From positions 1 to 64,000 of the forward strand of contig CAJTZK010000003.1 of the NCBI GenBank assembly GCA_910583785.1: a stretch of 64,000 nt of DNA. Direction: 5' to 3'. Below are positions 8,499 to 17,112 of the stretch, one piece after another (position 1 is the stretch's first letter; each line of letters starts with the position of its first letter). A program made the position numbers and the translations under genes. The notes below the pieces were generated by a model. That model had not been told where the DNA came from and ran no database searches. It saw only the letters and a list, made by a program, of their open reading frames with translations. This stretch comes from an uncultured Oscillibacter sp. (GTDB lineage: Bacteria; Bacillota; Clostridia; Oscillospirales; Oscillospiraceae).

Positions 8499-9021
8499 CC
8501 TGCGCCTGGTGGTGTACATTGCCCGGCGGTTCGAGAACACGGGCATCAACATTGAGGACCTGATTTCCATCGGGACCATCGGCCTGATCAAGGCCGTGGG
8601 GACCTACCGGACGGATAAGAACATCAAGCTGGCCACCTACGCCTCCCGGTGCATCGAAAATGAGATTCTCATGTACCTGCGGAAGAACGCCTCCCGCCGG
8701 GGGGAGGTGTCCTTCGACGAGCCGCTGAACACGGACTGGGACGGGAACGAGCTGCTGCTCTCCGACGTGCTGGGCACCGACGAGGACGTGGTCATGCGGC
8801 CCATTGAGGAGGACGTGGACCGCTCCCTTCTGGCCCAGGCCATCAACACCCTGTCCCCCCGGGAAAAGGAGATCATCACCCTCCGCTTCGGCCTGGGGGG
8901 AGGGAAGGAGCAGACGCAGAAGGAGGTGGCGGACCGCCTGGGCATCTCCCAGTCCTATATTTCCCGGTTGGAGAAGCGGATCATCAGCCGGCTGAAGAAG
9001 GAAATCCTGCGCCTCTCTTGA
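8323..9021 (+). CDS. sigE: RNA polymerase sigma-E factor (sporulation)
   Basis: A 232-residue sigma factor of the early mother cell. It begins with the expected pro-sequence (MELLGKLRKLLVWLGLW), which SpoIIGA removes. Region 2 is intact (EHNLRLVVYIARRFE, IEDLISIGTIGLIKAV, LATYASRCIENEILMYLR), and region 4 has LSPREKEIITLRFGL and a helix-turn-helix ending GISQSYISRLEKR. The ATG at 8323 is preceded by GGGAGG. The downstream T-box promoter overlaps its stop codon. The gene is complete and of usual length. Confidence 0.96.
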   Translation: MELLGKLRKLLVWLGLWPEEGTHYIGGSDTLPPPLTREREAELLANMDEGARQELIEHNLRLVVYIARRFENTGINIEDLISIGTIGLIKAVGTYRTDKNIKLATYASRCIENEILMYLRKNASRRGEVSFDEPLNTDWDGNELLLSDVLGTDEDVVMRPIEEDVDRSLLAQAINTLSPREKEIITLRFGLGGGKEQTQKEVADRLGISQSYISRLEKRIISRLKKEILRLS

Positions 9022-9046
9022 CAATTCCCGGCGGGGATAGTATACT
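9018..9046 (+). promoter_or_regulatory. Promoter of the T-box/valS transcript
   Basis: TTGACA (9018-9023) and TATACT (9041-9046) are 17 bases apart; the -35 overlaps the stop codon of sigE. Transcription would start near 9053, at the T-box leader. Confidence 0.85.
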
Positions 9047-9052
9047 AGCGTC

Positions 9053-9294
9053 CATGTAAACGCAAGGAAGGGAAGCAGTACCCGGCCTGCCGAGGCCAAG
9101 AGAGGACGCGGTTGGTGAGAGCGTCCCCAAGGCGGCGGGGGAAGTCGTCCCGGAGCGGCGCGGCTGAAGGAGGGAGTAGGCCGCGACGGAGGCCCGCCGT
9201 TAGAGGGGAGACGAGTGTCCCGCAAGGGAAATTCAGGTGGTACCGCGGATTTGTGATTCGCCCTGAGCCAGGTGGCTTGGGGCGGTTTTCTTTT
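9053..9294 (+). promoter_or_regulatory. T-box riboswitch, valine specifier
   Basis: The leader has the canonical T-box sequence (AAATTCAGGTGGTACCGCG, 9229-9247) in the antiterminator, a terminator hairpin with T-rich tail at 9259-9294, and Stem I elements: AGTA near 9077, AGAGAG near 9100 and GGTTGGTGAGAG near 9111. The specifier loop reads GAAGTCGTC (9141-9149); GTC is a valine codon in either register. Uncharged tRNA-Val would therefore stop termination and allow read-through into the genes beyond, which include valS. The first gene reached is not valS but a YcxB-like gene 377 bases downstream. Confidence 0.93.
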
Positions 9295-9300
9295 CCCCCC

Positions 9301-9460
9301 TGAGAGGGGGGCTGGTGCTCGCCCTGACGGGCGGGGTGGGGGTGCGCTCCGTTGGCGGAGCGGGGGCCTGTACTCGCGCTGGCGCGCGGGGTGGTCAGCT
9401 GCCCTTTGGGGGCTGGTCCAATGCACCCCCCATTCTCTCTTTTGCGAAAAGAGAGAATGC
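9301..9460. repeat. Tandem hairpin cassette between T-box and next gene
   Basis: Four short GC-rich hairpins follow each other: GCCC-TGAC-GGGC near 9321, GCTCCG-TTGG-CGGAGC near 9346, CGCGC-TGG-CGCG near 9376 and CCCTTTGGGGG near 9402. They are followed by a perfect 12-bp inverted repeat (9432-9443 with 9447-9458). The loops TGAC/TTGG/TGG and the GGGG(T)G spacers recur, suggesting a modular intergenic repeat. It has no coding character. Up to 9600 the sequence stays GC-rich and non-coding. Confidence 0.5.
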
Positions 9461-9670
9461 GCCGTGCACGGTGGAAGAGAGAAAACGGGGGCGCGGCGCG
9501 GTCTGGGTGCGTCGGTACGCATGTCCCTGCCCGCAGCGTGGTGCTAGCGGGGGTTTGGAGGTCGATGTAAGGACTGTCCGTCTGTCCTCGCTGTCGCCAA
9601 CTTGGCGCTTGCGGCGGAGCTGCGCCTACCGCCTTCTATCGGTAGAGTCATAAGAAAGGGCACTCTGACC

Positions 9671-10285
9671 ATGGAATTTATTTTTCAAGTCACCAACTAC
9701 GAAGACCCCGCTCTGGATGGCGAGGCGGTGGAGCTCCTCCGCCAGCGGCTGGAGGCGAAGAGCCGCCGGACCCTGCCAGCCCTATGGAAGCTCACGGACC
9801 GCCTCGAAGCCCGCGTAAAAGGCCGCCGGAGGCGCTATACCCTCCAGGGCTCGGCGCAGATCGCCCTGGGTGCGTTCATCCTGGTGCTTGGGCTGATGGA
9901 GCCCCGGGTTCCCATCCTGATCTTCATAGGGCCCCTGGGCATTCTGGCGGGTCTGCTCACGATTTACGGCGCGAAAGTAAAATCGCCCCCTCAGCCTCCG
10001 GCCTCCTGCAAAAAAGAGGCGGCTGAGCTGCTGGCGGGGTGGCGGGCCCTGGATGGGCCCGGAGCTCCGGTGGAGGTCCGCTTTGACGAAAACGGCCTGT
10101 CCGTTTCCGCAGGGGAGGACCGGGAGACGGTCCCCTATGGGGACATGACCGGGATATTTGGGACGGAGCGGCTTTGGCTGCTGGTCTACGGCGGGGAGAG
10201 GGCCCTGCTGCTGCAAAAAAAGGATTTGGTTTCCGGCGGGGCGGAGAGATTTCTGCCATACGTTTTGGATAAACTGGCAACATGA
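9671..10285 (+). CDS. YcxB-like membrane protein
   Basis: A 204-residue protein with two adjacent hydrophobic segments at roughly 60-100 (IALGAFILVLGLMEP and ILIFIGPLGILAGLLTIYG) and a soluble C-terminal domain with the pattern VEVRFDENGLSV...VPYGDMTGIFGTERLWLLVYG, typical of YcxB/YcxB-like domains. The function is unknown. The ATG at 9671 is preceded by GAAAGGG; an upstream ATG at 9602 lies in non-coding-like sequence. It ends 33 bases before valS, so both are probably on the T-box controlled transcript, although there is no obvious link to valine metabolism. Confidence 0.7.
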   Translation: MEFIFQVTNYEDPALDGEAVELLRQRLEAKSRRTLPALWKLTDRLEARVKGRRRRYTLQGSAQIALGAFILVLGLMEPRVPILIFIGPLGILAGLLTIYGAKVKSPPQPPASCKKEAAELLAGWRALDGPGAPVEVRFDENGLSVSAGEDRETVPYGDMTGIFGTERLWLLVYGGERALLLQKKDLVSGGAERFLPYVLDKLAT

Positions 10286-10317
10286 ATACAGGATATTATA
10301 ATAAAAGGAGAACCGAC

Positions 10318-12969
10318 ATGAAAAAAGAACTGCCGAAAGTGTACGAACCCCAGCAGGTGGAGGGCCGCGTCTATGAGATGTGGGAAAACGCCGGGTGCTT
10401 CAACGGCGACCCGGACCCCGCGAAAAAGCCCTTCTCCATCGTCATGCCGCCCCCCAACGTCACCGGGCAGCTCCACATGGGCCACGCCCTGGACTGCACC
10501 CTCCAGGACATCCTCACCCGCTTCAAGCGGATGCAGGGCTACTCCACCCTCTGGCTCCCCGGCGTGGACCACGCCGGCATCTCCACCCAGGTGAAGGTGG
10601 AGGAGGACCTGCGGGTCAACGAGGGCCTCAGCCGCTATGACCTGGGCCGGGAAAAGTTCCTCCAGCGGGTCTGGAAGTGGAAGGAGAAGTACGGAAACCG
10701 CATTGTCCAGCAGCAAAAGAAGATGGGCGTGTCCTGCGACTGGTCCCGGTCCCGCTTCACCATGGACGAGGGGCTTTCCAAGGCCGTCCGGGAGACCTTC
10801 TGCGAGCTCTACGACAAGGGCCTCATCTACAAGGGAAGCCGCATTATCAACTGGTGCCCCCACTGCGTCACCGCCCTCTCCGATGCGGAGGTGGAGTACC
10901 AGGACAAGCCCGGCCACCTCTGGCACATCCGCTATCCCCTCACCGACGGCTCCGGCGACCTGGTGGTAGCCACCACCAGGCCCGAGACCATGATGGGCGA
11001 CACGGGTGTGGCCGTGAACCCGGAGGACGAGCGGTTCAAGCATCTTGTGGGCAAAACCTGCATCCTGCCCATTATGAACCGGGAGATCCCCATTGTGGCG
11101 GACGAGTACGTGGAGCTGGGCTTCGGCACCGGCGCGGTGAAGATGACCCCCGCCCACGACCCCAACGACTTCGAGGTGGGCCTCCGGCACAACCTGGAGG
11201 TGATCCGCTGCATCGGAGACGACGGGAAAATCAACGAAAACGGCGGGCCCTACAACGGGATGGACCGCTATGAATGCCGGAAGGCCATTGTGAAGGATTT
11301 GGAGGAGCAGGGGTATCTCGTGAAAACCGAGCCCTACAGCCACAACGTGGGCACCTGCTACCGCTGCCACAACGACGTGGAGCCCCTGATTTCCGCCCAG
11401 TGGTTCGTGAAGATGGAGCCCCTGGCCCAGGAGGCCCTCCGGGTGGTCCGGGAGGGCGAGGTGAAGTTCGTCCCCGAGCGGTTCAGCAAGACCTACACCA
11501 ACTGGATGGAGAACGTCCATGACTGGTGCATCTCCCGCCAGCTCTGGTGGGGCCACCAGATTCCCGCCTGGTACTGTGACGAGTGCGGGCACATTAACGT
11601 CAGCCGGGAGGACCCGGCGAAGTGCGAACAGTGCGGCAGCGCGCACCTGACCCGGGACCCCGACGTGCTGGACACCTGGTTCAGCTCCGCCCTGTGGCCC
11701 TTCTCCACCCTGGGCTGGCCGGAAAAGACGGAGGACCTGGATTTCTACTACCCCACCTCCGTCATGGTGACCGGCTACGACATCATCTTCTTCTGGGTTT
11801 CCCGGATGATCTTCTCCGGCTGCGAGCAGATGAAGAAAATCCCCTTCCGCACCGTCCTCATCCACGGCCTGGTCCGGGATGACAAGGGCCGGAAGATGTC
11901 CAAGTCCCTGGGCAACGGCATCGACCCCCTGGAGGTGGCAGAGAAGTACGGCGCGGACGCCCTCCGGTTCAACCTCATCACCGGAAACAGCCCTGGAAAC
12001 GACATGCGCTTCTACACGGAAAAGTGCGAGGCTATGCGGAACTTCGCCAACAAGGTCTGGAACGCCAGCCGCTTCGTCATGATGAACCTGGGGGATTTGG
12101 AAACCTATGACCTCCCGGCGGCGGAGGCTTTGGAGCGGGAGGACAAGTGGGTCCTCTCCAAGCTGAACACCCTGGTGGAGGAGGTCACGGAGAACCTGGA
12201 CAGCTACGAGATCGGCGTGGCCTCCGCCAAGGTTTACGACTTCCTGTGGGACACCTACTGCGACTGGTATATCGAGCTGACCAAGACCCGGCTGAACGGC
12301 GAGGACGAGGGGGCCAAGGACGCTGCCCGGAACGTGCTGTGCTATGTGCTGGCGGAGCTTTTGAAGCTGCTCCATCCCTTCATGCCCTTCATCACGGAGG
12401 AGATTTTCCAGGCCCTGCCCAAGCGGGCGGGGGCGGAGGACCGCTTCCTCATGCTGGCCAAGTGGCCCGAGTACCGCGCGGACCTCTCCTTCCCACGGGA
12501 GGAGGCCGCCATGGAGGCGGTTATGGACACCATCAAGGCCATCCGGGCCCGCCGGGCGGAGATGAACGTGCCCCCGTCCAAAAAGGCGGAGGTGCTGCTG
12601 GTTACCGCCGCGCCGGAGCCCTATGAGCAGGGCCTCCACTTCCTCCAGCGGCTGGCCTTTGCCTCGGAGGTGCGCTTCGCGTCCGAGGCCCCGGCGGACC
12701 TCACGGGCCAGGTGAGCATCGTCACCCACAACGCCACGGCCTACCTGCCCCTCAGCGAGCTGGTGGACCTGGCGGCGGAGCGGGAGCGCATCGCCAAGGA
12801 GAAGGAAAAGGCGGAGAATGGCCTGCGGATCGTGGAGCAGAAGCTCTCCAACGAGAAATTTGTCTCCCGGGCCCCGGAAGCGGTGGTGAACGCCGAGAAG
12901 GAGAAGGCGGAGAAGTTCCGGGAGCTCATCGCCAAGCTGGAGGAGTCCGCCAAGGCGCTGGGGAACTGA
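10318..12969 (+). CDS. valS: Valyl-tRNA synthetase
   Basis: An 883-residue class I synthetase that charges tRNA-Val and edits mischarged threonine. The HIGH-type motif is HMGH at 53-56 after PPPNVTGQL, and the KMSKS loop is GRKMSKSLGNGIDP near 526. The editing domain lies between about 170 and 340 (WHIRYP, TTRPETMMGDT, PAHDPNDF). The C-terminus has the coiled-coil arm typical of ValRS (ERERIAKEKEKAENGLR). The ATG at 10318 has AAAAGGAG upstream. It is regulated by the Val T-box at 9053-9294. Confidence 0.97.
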   Translation: MKKELPKVYEPQQVEGRVYEMWENAGCFNGDPDPAKKPFSIVMPPPNVTGQLHMGHALDCTLQDILTRFKRMQGYSTLWLPGVDHAGISTQVKVEEDLRVNEGLSRYDLGREKFLQRVWKWKEKYGNRIVQQQKKMGVSCDWSRSRFTMDEGLSKAVRETFCELYDKGLIYKGSRIINWCPHCVTALSDAEVEYQDKPGHLWHIRYPLTDGSGDLVVATTRPETMMGDTGVAVNPEDERFKHLVGKTCILPIMNREIPIVADEYVELGFGTGAVKMTPAHDPNDFEVGLRHNLEVIRCIGDDGKINENGGPYNGMDRYECRKAIVKDLEEQGYLVKTEPYSHNVGTCYRCHNDVEPLISAQWFVKMEPLAQEALRVVREGEVKFVPERFSKTYTNWMENVHDWCISRQLWWGHQIPAWYCDECGHINVSREDPAKCEQCGSAHLTRDPDVLDTWFSSALWPFSTLGWPEKTEDLDFYYPTSVMVTGYDIIFFWVSRMIFSGCEQMKKIPFRTVLIHGLVRDDKGRKMSKSLGNGIDPLEVAEKYGADALRFNLITGNSPGNDMRFYTEKCEAMRNFANKVWNASRFVMMNLGDLETYDLPAAEALEREDKWVLSKLNTLVEEVTENLDSYEIGVASAKVYDFLWDTYCDWYIELTKTRLNGEDEGAKDAARNVLCYVLAELLKLLHPFMPFITEEIFQALPKRAGAEDRFLMLAKWPEYRADLSFPREEAAMEAVMDTIKAIRARRAEMNVPPSKKAEVLLVTAAPEPYEQGLHFLQRLAFASEVRFASEAPADLTGQVSIVTHNATAYLPLSELVDLAAERERIAKEKEKAENGLRIVEQKLSNEKFVSRAPEAVVNAEKEKAEKFRELIAKLEESAKALGN

Positions 12970-13002
12970 ACCGCGTAGAATTGCAGATTGCAGATTGAGA
13001 AA

Positions 13003-13037
13003 AAGGCCCCAGGGCAGTATGCCCCGGGGCCTTTTTT
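13003..13037 (+). terminator. Terminator after valS
   Basis: AAGGCCCCAGGGC and GCCCCGGGGCCTT pair around AGTAT and are followed by T residues. Confidence 0.92.
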
Positions 13038-13066
13038 GGCCTGTGCCGCCAGCGGAAAACCAAAAG

Positions 13067-13264
13067 CTACGGTTTCTTCTTCATTTCCGAGAGGATAACG
13101 CCCGCTAAAATGACCATTTCAAAGGACAGGAAAAAGCCTGTGCCAACAAGCAGGGCCTCGTCTTGCGCCAAGCCGCTGAAGAAAGAGGGGAACCAGGCAA
13201 TCCATACCCAGTAGAGGAACATGACCCCCAAGCCAATGAAACTGAATGTTATGAGAGCTTTCAT
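13067..13264 (-). CDS. Small two-helix membrane protein
   Basis: A 65-residue protein with two hydrophobic segments (about 4-27 and 39-58) and a basic C-terminus (MKKKP). It starts with ATG at 13264 after a modest site (AGGTTAGGA). I do not recognise a family. It lies downstream of trkH on the same strand, about 60 bases from its stop, and could be co-transcribed with the potassium uptake genes, but nothing shows a role in it. Confidence 0.55.
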   Translation of the reverse strand: MKALITFSFIGLGVMFLYWVWIAWFPSFFSGLAQDEALLVGTGFFLSFEMVILAGVILSEMKKKP

Positions 13265-13325
13265 GGGTTTCCTAACCTTTCTAATGGGTTGTTTCCATAA
13301 CGGAATGTCAGGCGGACCGGGGAAT

Positions 13326-14780
13326 TCACATCCGCCGGATCACCCGCCGCCGGGTCCAGATGGACGGGGCGAACAGCAGCAGCATGGGGAAAATCTCCAG
13401 GCGGCCCACCAGCATGTCAAAGGACAGCAGCAGCTTGGACGCCCAGGAGAAGGCCGAGAAGTTCCCCACCGGGCCCACCATCTCCAGTCCCGGCCCGATG
13501 TTGTTGATGCAGGCCGCCAGGGCGGTGAAGGTGGTGACGATGTCGAACTGCTCCAGGCTCAAAAGCAGGAAGGAGGCCGTGAATACCAGGAGGTACACCG
13601 TAAGGAAGAGATGGACGCTCCGGATGTGCTTGTCCGTCAGGGACTTCCCCTCGAACCGGGTGGTGGTGACGGCGTTGGGGTGGAGCATCTTCCGCATGTC
13701 CCCCCAGGAGGTCTTGGCCAGAATTACAATCCGGGCCACCTTGATGCCGCCGCCTGTGGACCCGGCGCAGGCCCCGATGAACATGAGCACCACCAGGATT
13801 CCCTTGGAAAAGGTGGGCCAGAGGTTGAAATCCGCCGTGGCGTAGCCCGTGGTGGTGATGATGGAGGCCACCTGGAAGAAGGAGTACCGGAGGCTCTGGC
13901 CGAAGGACGCATACAGGTGGAGAATGTCCACGGCGATGGCCACTACCGCCGTGCCCACAATGGCGGCGTAAGCCCACAGCTCCTCGGACCGGAACACGTC
14001 CCGGAAGCGCCGGACCAGGAGGAAGTAATAGAGGTTGAAGTTCACGCCGAAGAGCAGCATGAAAATCCCGATGACCACGTCGAAATAGACGCTGTCATAG
14101 GCCCCGACGCTGAGGTTCTTATTGCTGAACCCTCCGGTGCCCGCGGAGCCGAAGGCGTGGATGCAGGAGTCGAACAGGGGCATTCCCCCCAGGACCAGCA
14201 GGACGATTTCGATGAGGGTCATGGCCAGGTAGATGCCGTAGAGAATCTTGGCCGTGTCGCTCATGCGGCTCACCAGCTTCCCGACGGAGGGCCCCGGCAT
14301 CTCCGCCCGGAGAAGGTGCATGCCATGCCCGTCGGTCATGGGCAGCACCGCCATGACGAAGACCAGCACCCCCATGCCGCCGATCCAGTGGGTGAAGCTC
14401 CGCCAGAACAGCACGCTTTGGCTCAGGGGCTCTACCGCCGTGAGAATGGTGGCCCCGGTGGTGGTAAAACCGGAGACGGTTTCGAAAAAGGCGTCGATGA
14501 AATTGGGAATGTACCCGGAAATCAGGAAGGGCAGGGCCCCGAAGGCGCTCATCAGCACCCAGGCCAGGGCCACCACCGCGAAGCCGTCCCGGGCATAGAG
14601 GGATGTCTGCCTGGGCTTTTTGCAGAAGGGGAGCCCCGCCGCCAGCAGCAGCAGGACGGGCCCCAGAAAGGGCAGGAAGGGTTCCCCATAGAGAAGCGCC
14701 ACCAGGGCGGGCAGGAGCAGCAGCGCCGCCTCCGTCCATAAAATCCGCCCGATGACAAAGCCAATCATTTGATAATTCAA
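13326..14780 (-). CDS. trkH: TrkH/KtrB potassium uptake channel subunit
   Basis: A 484-residue membrane protein that forms the K+ pore, gated by the TrkA subunit encoded just upstream. The four pore-loop repeats are visible: ETVSGFTTTGATIL, HAFGSAGTGGFSN, ASIITTTGYATADF and TALAACINNIGPGLEMVG, plus the GACAGSTGGGIKVAR segment typical of the family. I prefer the TTG at 14780, with GGAGG nine bases before it; an ATG four codons later is possible. It follows trkA by 15 bases, so the two form an operon. Confidence 0.92.
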   Translation of the reverse strand: MNYQMIGFVIGRILWTEAALLLLPALVALLYGEPFLPFLGPVLLLLAAGLPFCKKPRQTSLYARDGFAVVALAWVLMSAFGALPFLISGYIPNFIDAFFETVSGFTTTGATILTAVEPLSQSVLFWRSFTHWIGGMGVLVFVMAVLPMTDGHGMHLLRAEMPGPSVGKLVSRMSDTAKILYGIYLAMTLIEIVLLVLGGMPLFDSCIHAFGSAGTGGFSNKNLSVGAYDSVYFDVVIGIFMLLFGVNFNLYYFLLVRRFRDVFRSEELWAYAAIVGTAVVAIAVDILHLYASFGQSLRYSFFQVASIITTTGYATADFNLWPTFSKGILVVLMFIGACAGSTGGGIKVARIVILAKTSWGDMRKMLHPNAVTTTRFEGKSLTDKHIRSVHLFLTVYLLVFTASFLLLSLEQFDIVTTFTALAACINNIGPGLEMVGPVGNFSAFSWASKLLLSFDMLVGRLEIFPMLLLFAPSIWTRRRVIRRM

Positions 14781-14795
14781 GAGACGCTTCCTCCT

Positions 14796-16166
14796 TTACT
14801 CCCGGCAGATGTCATGGATGTCCTGGAGGGAGGTGTCCGTGGTGACCACAATGACGTCGTCTCCCAGGCTGAGGCAGTCGTTGCCAGAGGGAATGACGAT
14901 CTTCCCGTTCCGCTGGACGATGCCCGCCAGCAGCAGGCCGTTCCGGAGCTTCAGATTCTTCAAGGGCACGCCGATGAAGGGCACGTCGGGTCCCACGCCG
15001 AACTCCAGGGCCTCCACCGCCCCGTCCACCAGACGGTGGAGGGTCTTGATTTTGGCGCCCCCGGCGCTCTCCATGGCCCGGACGTACTGGACGATCAGCT
15101 CCGTGGTGGTAGAACGGGCGGAGATGACGCTGTCGATCATGCTCTCGGCGCTGACCAGGTCCACCAGGGATTTCCGGTTGATCTTTGCCACCACCTTACA
15201 GTGGTTCCCCGATTCCTTGGAGGCGCACATGGACATCAGGATATTGGCCTCGTCGATCCCCGTGATGGCCACAAAGGCGTCCGTCTGGCCGATGCCCTCT
15301 TCGTGGAGAAGGTCCGTATCCGTGCCGTCTCCCACGATGACCAGGGCCTTGGGCAGCTGTTCGCCCATCTGAATGCACCGCTGCTCATCCCGGTCGATGA
15401 TCTTCACGGACATGCCCATGTTCAAAAGCTCAGAAGTCAGGTAGTAGCAGATTTTGCTGGCGCCCACGATCATGACAGTGGACGCCTTGGAGCGGAAGAC
15501 CCCCAGGTGCCGGAAGAATTGGGCCAGCTGGTCCGGGGAGGAGGTGAGGTAGATTTTGTCCCCCGCCCGGAGGACGAAATCGCCGGAGGGAATGATGGTC
15601 TCTCCCTTCCGGGCCACGGCGCAGATCAGCACCCGGACCCGGATGTTCCGGTACAGGTCCGCCAGGGGCAGGCCGTCCAGGGCGGAATCGGCGGGGAGGC
15701 GGTATTCTACCAGCTCCAGCCGCCCCTTGGAGAAGGATTCCACCTTCATGGCGGCGGGGAAACGGAGGACCCGGGCAATCTCCCGGGCGGCGGCCCGCTC
15801 GGGATTGATGACCATGGACAAGCCCAGTTCCTCCCGCATAAAGCGGAGCTGCTTTTCATATTCCGGGTTGCGGATGCGGGCGATGGTGTGGCTGACGCCC
15901 AGCTTCTTGGCCACCAGGCAGGAGAGGATGTTTAACTCGTCGCTGGAGGTGGTGGCGATCAAAAGTTCCGCCTTTTCCACCTCCGCCTCTTTTTGTACGC
16001 TGTAGACCGCGCCGTTTCCGCACACGCCCATGACGTCGTATATATTGATGATGCTGTCAATGAGCCGGGGGTCCTGGTCCACGACGGTGACGTTGTGCCC
16101 GTCGGCGGAGAGCTGCTGGGTCAGGGCGGAGCCCACCTTGCCCGCTCCCACGATGATGATTTTCAT
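14796..16166 (-). CDS. trkA: Trk system potassium uptake protein TrkA
   Basis: A 456-residue cytoplasmic regulator with two tandem RCK units. Each begins with a Rossmann fold: KIIIVGAGKVGSALTQQL at residue 2 and TVMIVGASKICYYLTSEL near 230. RCK-C domains follow at about 140-220 and 370-450 (SGDFVLRAGDKIYLTS, SGNDCLSLGDDVIVVT). The second fold has ASK in place of the usual GxG, as is common in TrkA second halves. NAD(H)/ATP binding would gate the TrkH channel. The ATG is preceded by AGGAGG. It is transcribed away from the fatty acid operon. Confidence 0.93.
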   Translation of the reverse strand: MKIIIVGAGKVGSALTQQLSADGHNVTVVDQDPRLIDSIINIYDVMGVCGNGAVYSVQKEAEVEKAELLIATTSSDELNILSCLVAKKLGVSHTIARIRNPEYEKQLRFMREELGLSMVINPERAAAREIARVLRFPAAMKVESFSKGRLELVEYRLPADSALDGLPLADLYRNIRVRVLICAVARKGETIIPSGDFVLRAGDKIYLTSSPDQLAQFFRHLGVFRSKASTVMIVGASKICYYLTSELLNMGMSVKIIDRDEQRCIQMGEQLPKALVIVGDGTDTDLLHEEGIGQTDAFVAITGIDEANILMSMCASKESGNHCKVVAKINRKSLVDLVSAESMIDSVISARSTTTELIVQYVRAMESAGGAKIKTLHRLVDGAVEALEFGVGPDVPFIGVPLKNLKLRNGLLLAGIVQRNGKIVIPSGNDCLSLGDDVIVVTTDTSLQDIHDICRE

Positions 16167-16280
16167 GTAAGCCTCCTAAAAGACAGGCCGGGGAGAAAGC
16201 CCCGGATATAGTACTGGACAATAGACTAATTATATAAGATTTTCACAAAAAAGGGAAGGGCTGTTCCGTGAAAATTTTCC

Positions 16281-16309
16281 TTGACAACCCGGGCCTCCCT
16301 GTGTAAAAT
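16281..16309 (+). promoter_or_regulatory. Promoter of the fatty acid synthesis operon
   Basis: TTGACA (16281-16286) and TAAAAT (16304-16309) are separated by 17 bases. The predicted start near 16315 falls at the left edge of a long inverted repeat, a layout typical of repression. Confidence 0.8.
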
Positions 16310-16313
16310 AAGT

Positions 16314-16353
16314 TCAATTATTTTAATTAAATATTTTTAGTTAAAATAATTGA
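16314..16353. promoter_or_regulatory. Candidate operator for the fab operon regulator
   Basis: A perfect 13-bp inverted repeat, TCAATTATTTTAA (16314-16326) and TTAAAATAATTGA (16341-16353), has a 14-base AT-rich centre. It sits immediately downstream of the promoter -10 and 27 bases before the acpP start. AT-rich inverted repeats of this kind are bound by MarR/FabT-type repressors, and a MarR-family gene closes this operon. A role as an mRNA hairpin cannot be excluded. Confidence 0.6.
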
Positions 16354-16380
16354 TATTTCGACAAACAAGGAGAATCGCAA

Positions 16381-16611
16381 ATGGAATTCGAGAAAGTGCG
16401 TGATATCATCGTGGAGACCCTGGGCTGCGAGGCGGAGCAGGTGACGCTGGAGGCTTCCCTGTCCGAGGACCTGGGAGCGGATTCCCTGGCGGCGGTGGAA
16501 CTGGTCATGGCCCTGGAGGAGGCCAGCGGCGTCACCATTGACGACGCCGACGTAGAGGGCCTGAAAACCGTGGGCGACATTGTGAAGTACCTGGAGGCCC
16601 ACAAGGCCTGA
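16381..16611 (+). CDS. acpP: Acyl carrier protein
   Basis: A 76-residue acidic carrier of the growing fatty acyl chain. The phosphopantetheine attachment site is Ser35 in LGADSLAAVEL. Helices and length match the family. It is the first gene of the operon, with AAGGAGA upstream of the ATG, and would be the most highly expressed. Confidence 0.97.
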   Translation: MEFEKVRDIIVETLGCEAEQVTLEASLSEDLGADSLAAVELVMALEEASGVTIDDADVEGLKTVGDIVKYLEAHKA

Positions 16612-16692
16612 ACCGCGCCGCTGAAACCTACATTTCCGTGAAGTGCCGCCCCGTTGACGACAGCGGGGCGGCGGGCTTGGAAAGGAACGAGT

Positions 16693-17112
16693 ATGACCAA
16701 CCAGGAAATTTATGACTTAATGGCCCGCTTTGACGCCGGCGGCTTGCAGAAGCTGAAGCTGTCACAGGGGGATTTTAAAATAGAACTGGAAAAAACGGCC
16801 CCTGTGGCGGCGGCCGCTCCCGCCATGGTTCCCGTGCCCGCCGCCCCGGCGGCGGCTCCGACGGCGGAGGAAGCTCCCGCCGTCACCGCGCCGCTGGTGG
16901 GCACCTTCTACGCCGCTCCCGCACCGGAGCAGCCCCCCTTTGTCGCGCCGGGGGACCAGGTGCAGAAGGGGCAGACCATCTGCCTCATCGAGGCCATGAA
17001 GACCATGATCGAGGTCCCCGCCCCCTGCGACTGCGTGATTGAGGAAGTGCTGAAGGCCAACGGGGAGCTGGCGGCCTTCGGCGAGGCGCTGATGCGCTAC
17101 CGGCCATGCTGA
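16693..17112 (+). CDS. accB: Biotin carboxyl carrier protein of acetyl-CoA carboxylase
   Basis: A 139-residue protein that carries biotin between the carboxylase and transferase parts. The N-terminal helical region is followed by an Ala/Pro-rich linker (about 35-65) and a lipoyl-like domain with the biotinylated Lys103 in IEAMKTM. The ATG at 16693 has GGAAAGGA before it. It overlaps the accC start by seven bases, indicating translational coupling. Confidence 0.95.
   Translation: MTNQEIYDLMARFDAGGLQKLKLSQGDFKIELEKTAPVAAAAPAMVPVPAAPAAAPTAEEAPAVTAPLVGTFYAAPAPEQPPFVAPGDQVQKGQTICLIEAMKTMIEVPAPCDCVIEEVLKANGELAAFGEALMRYRPC

Noticed and set aside
9112..9653. Several short plus-strand frames after sigE
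   Set aside because: They lie in the T-box leader and the hairpin cassette, are Arg/Gly-rich and lack binding sites.
10186..12729. 847-codon minus-strand frame opposite valS
   Set aside because: Antisense shadow of valS in GC-rich DNA.
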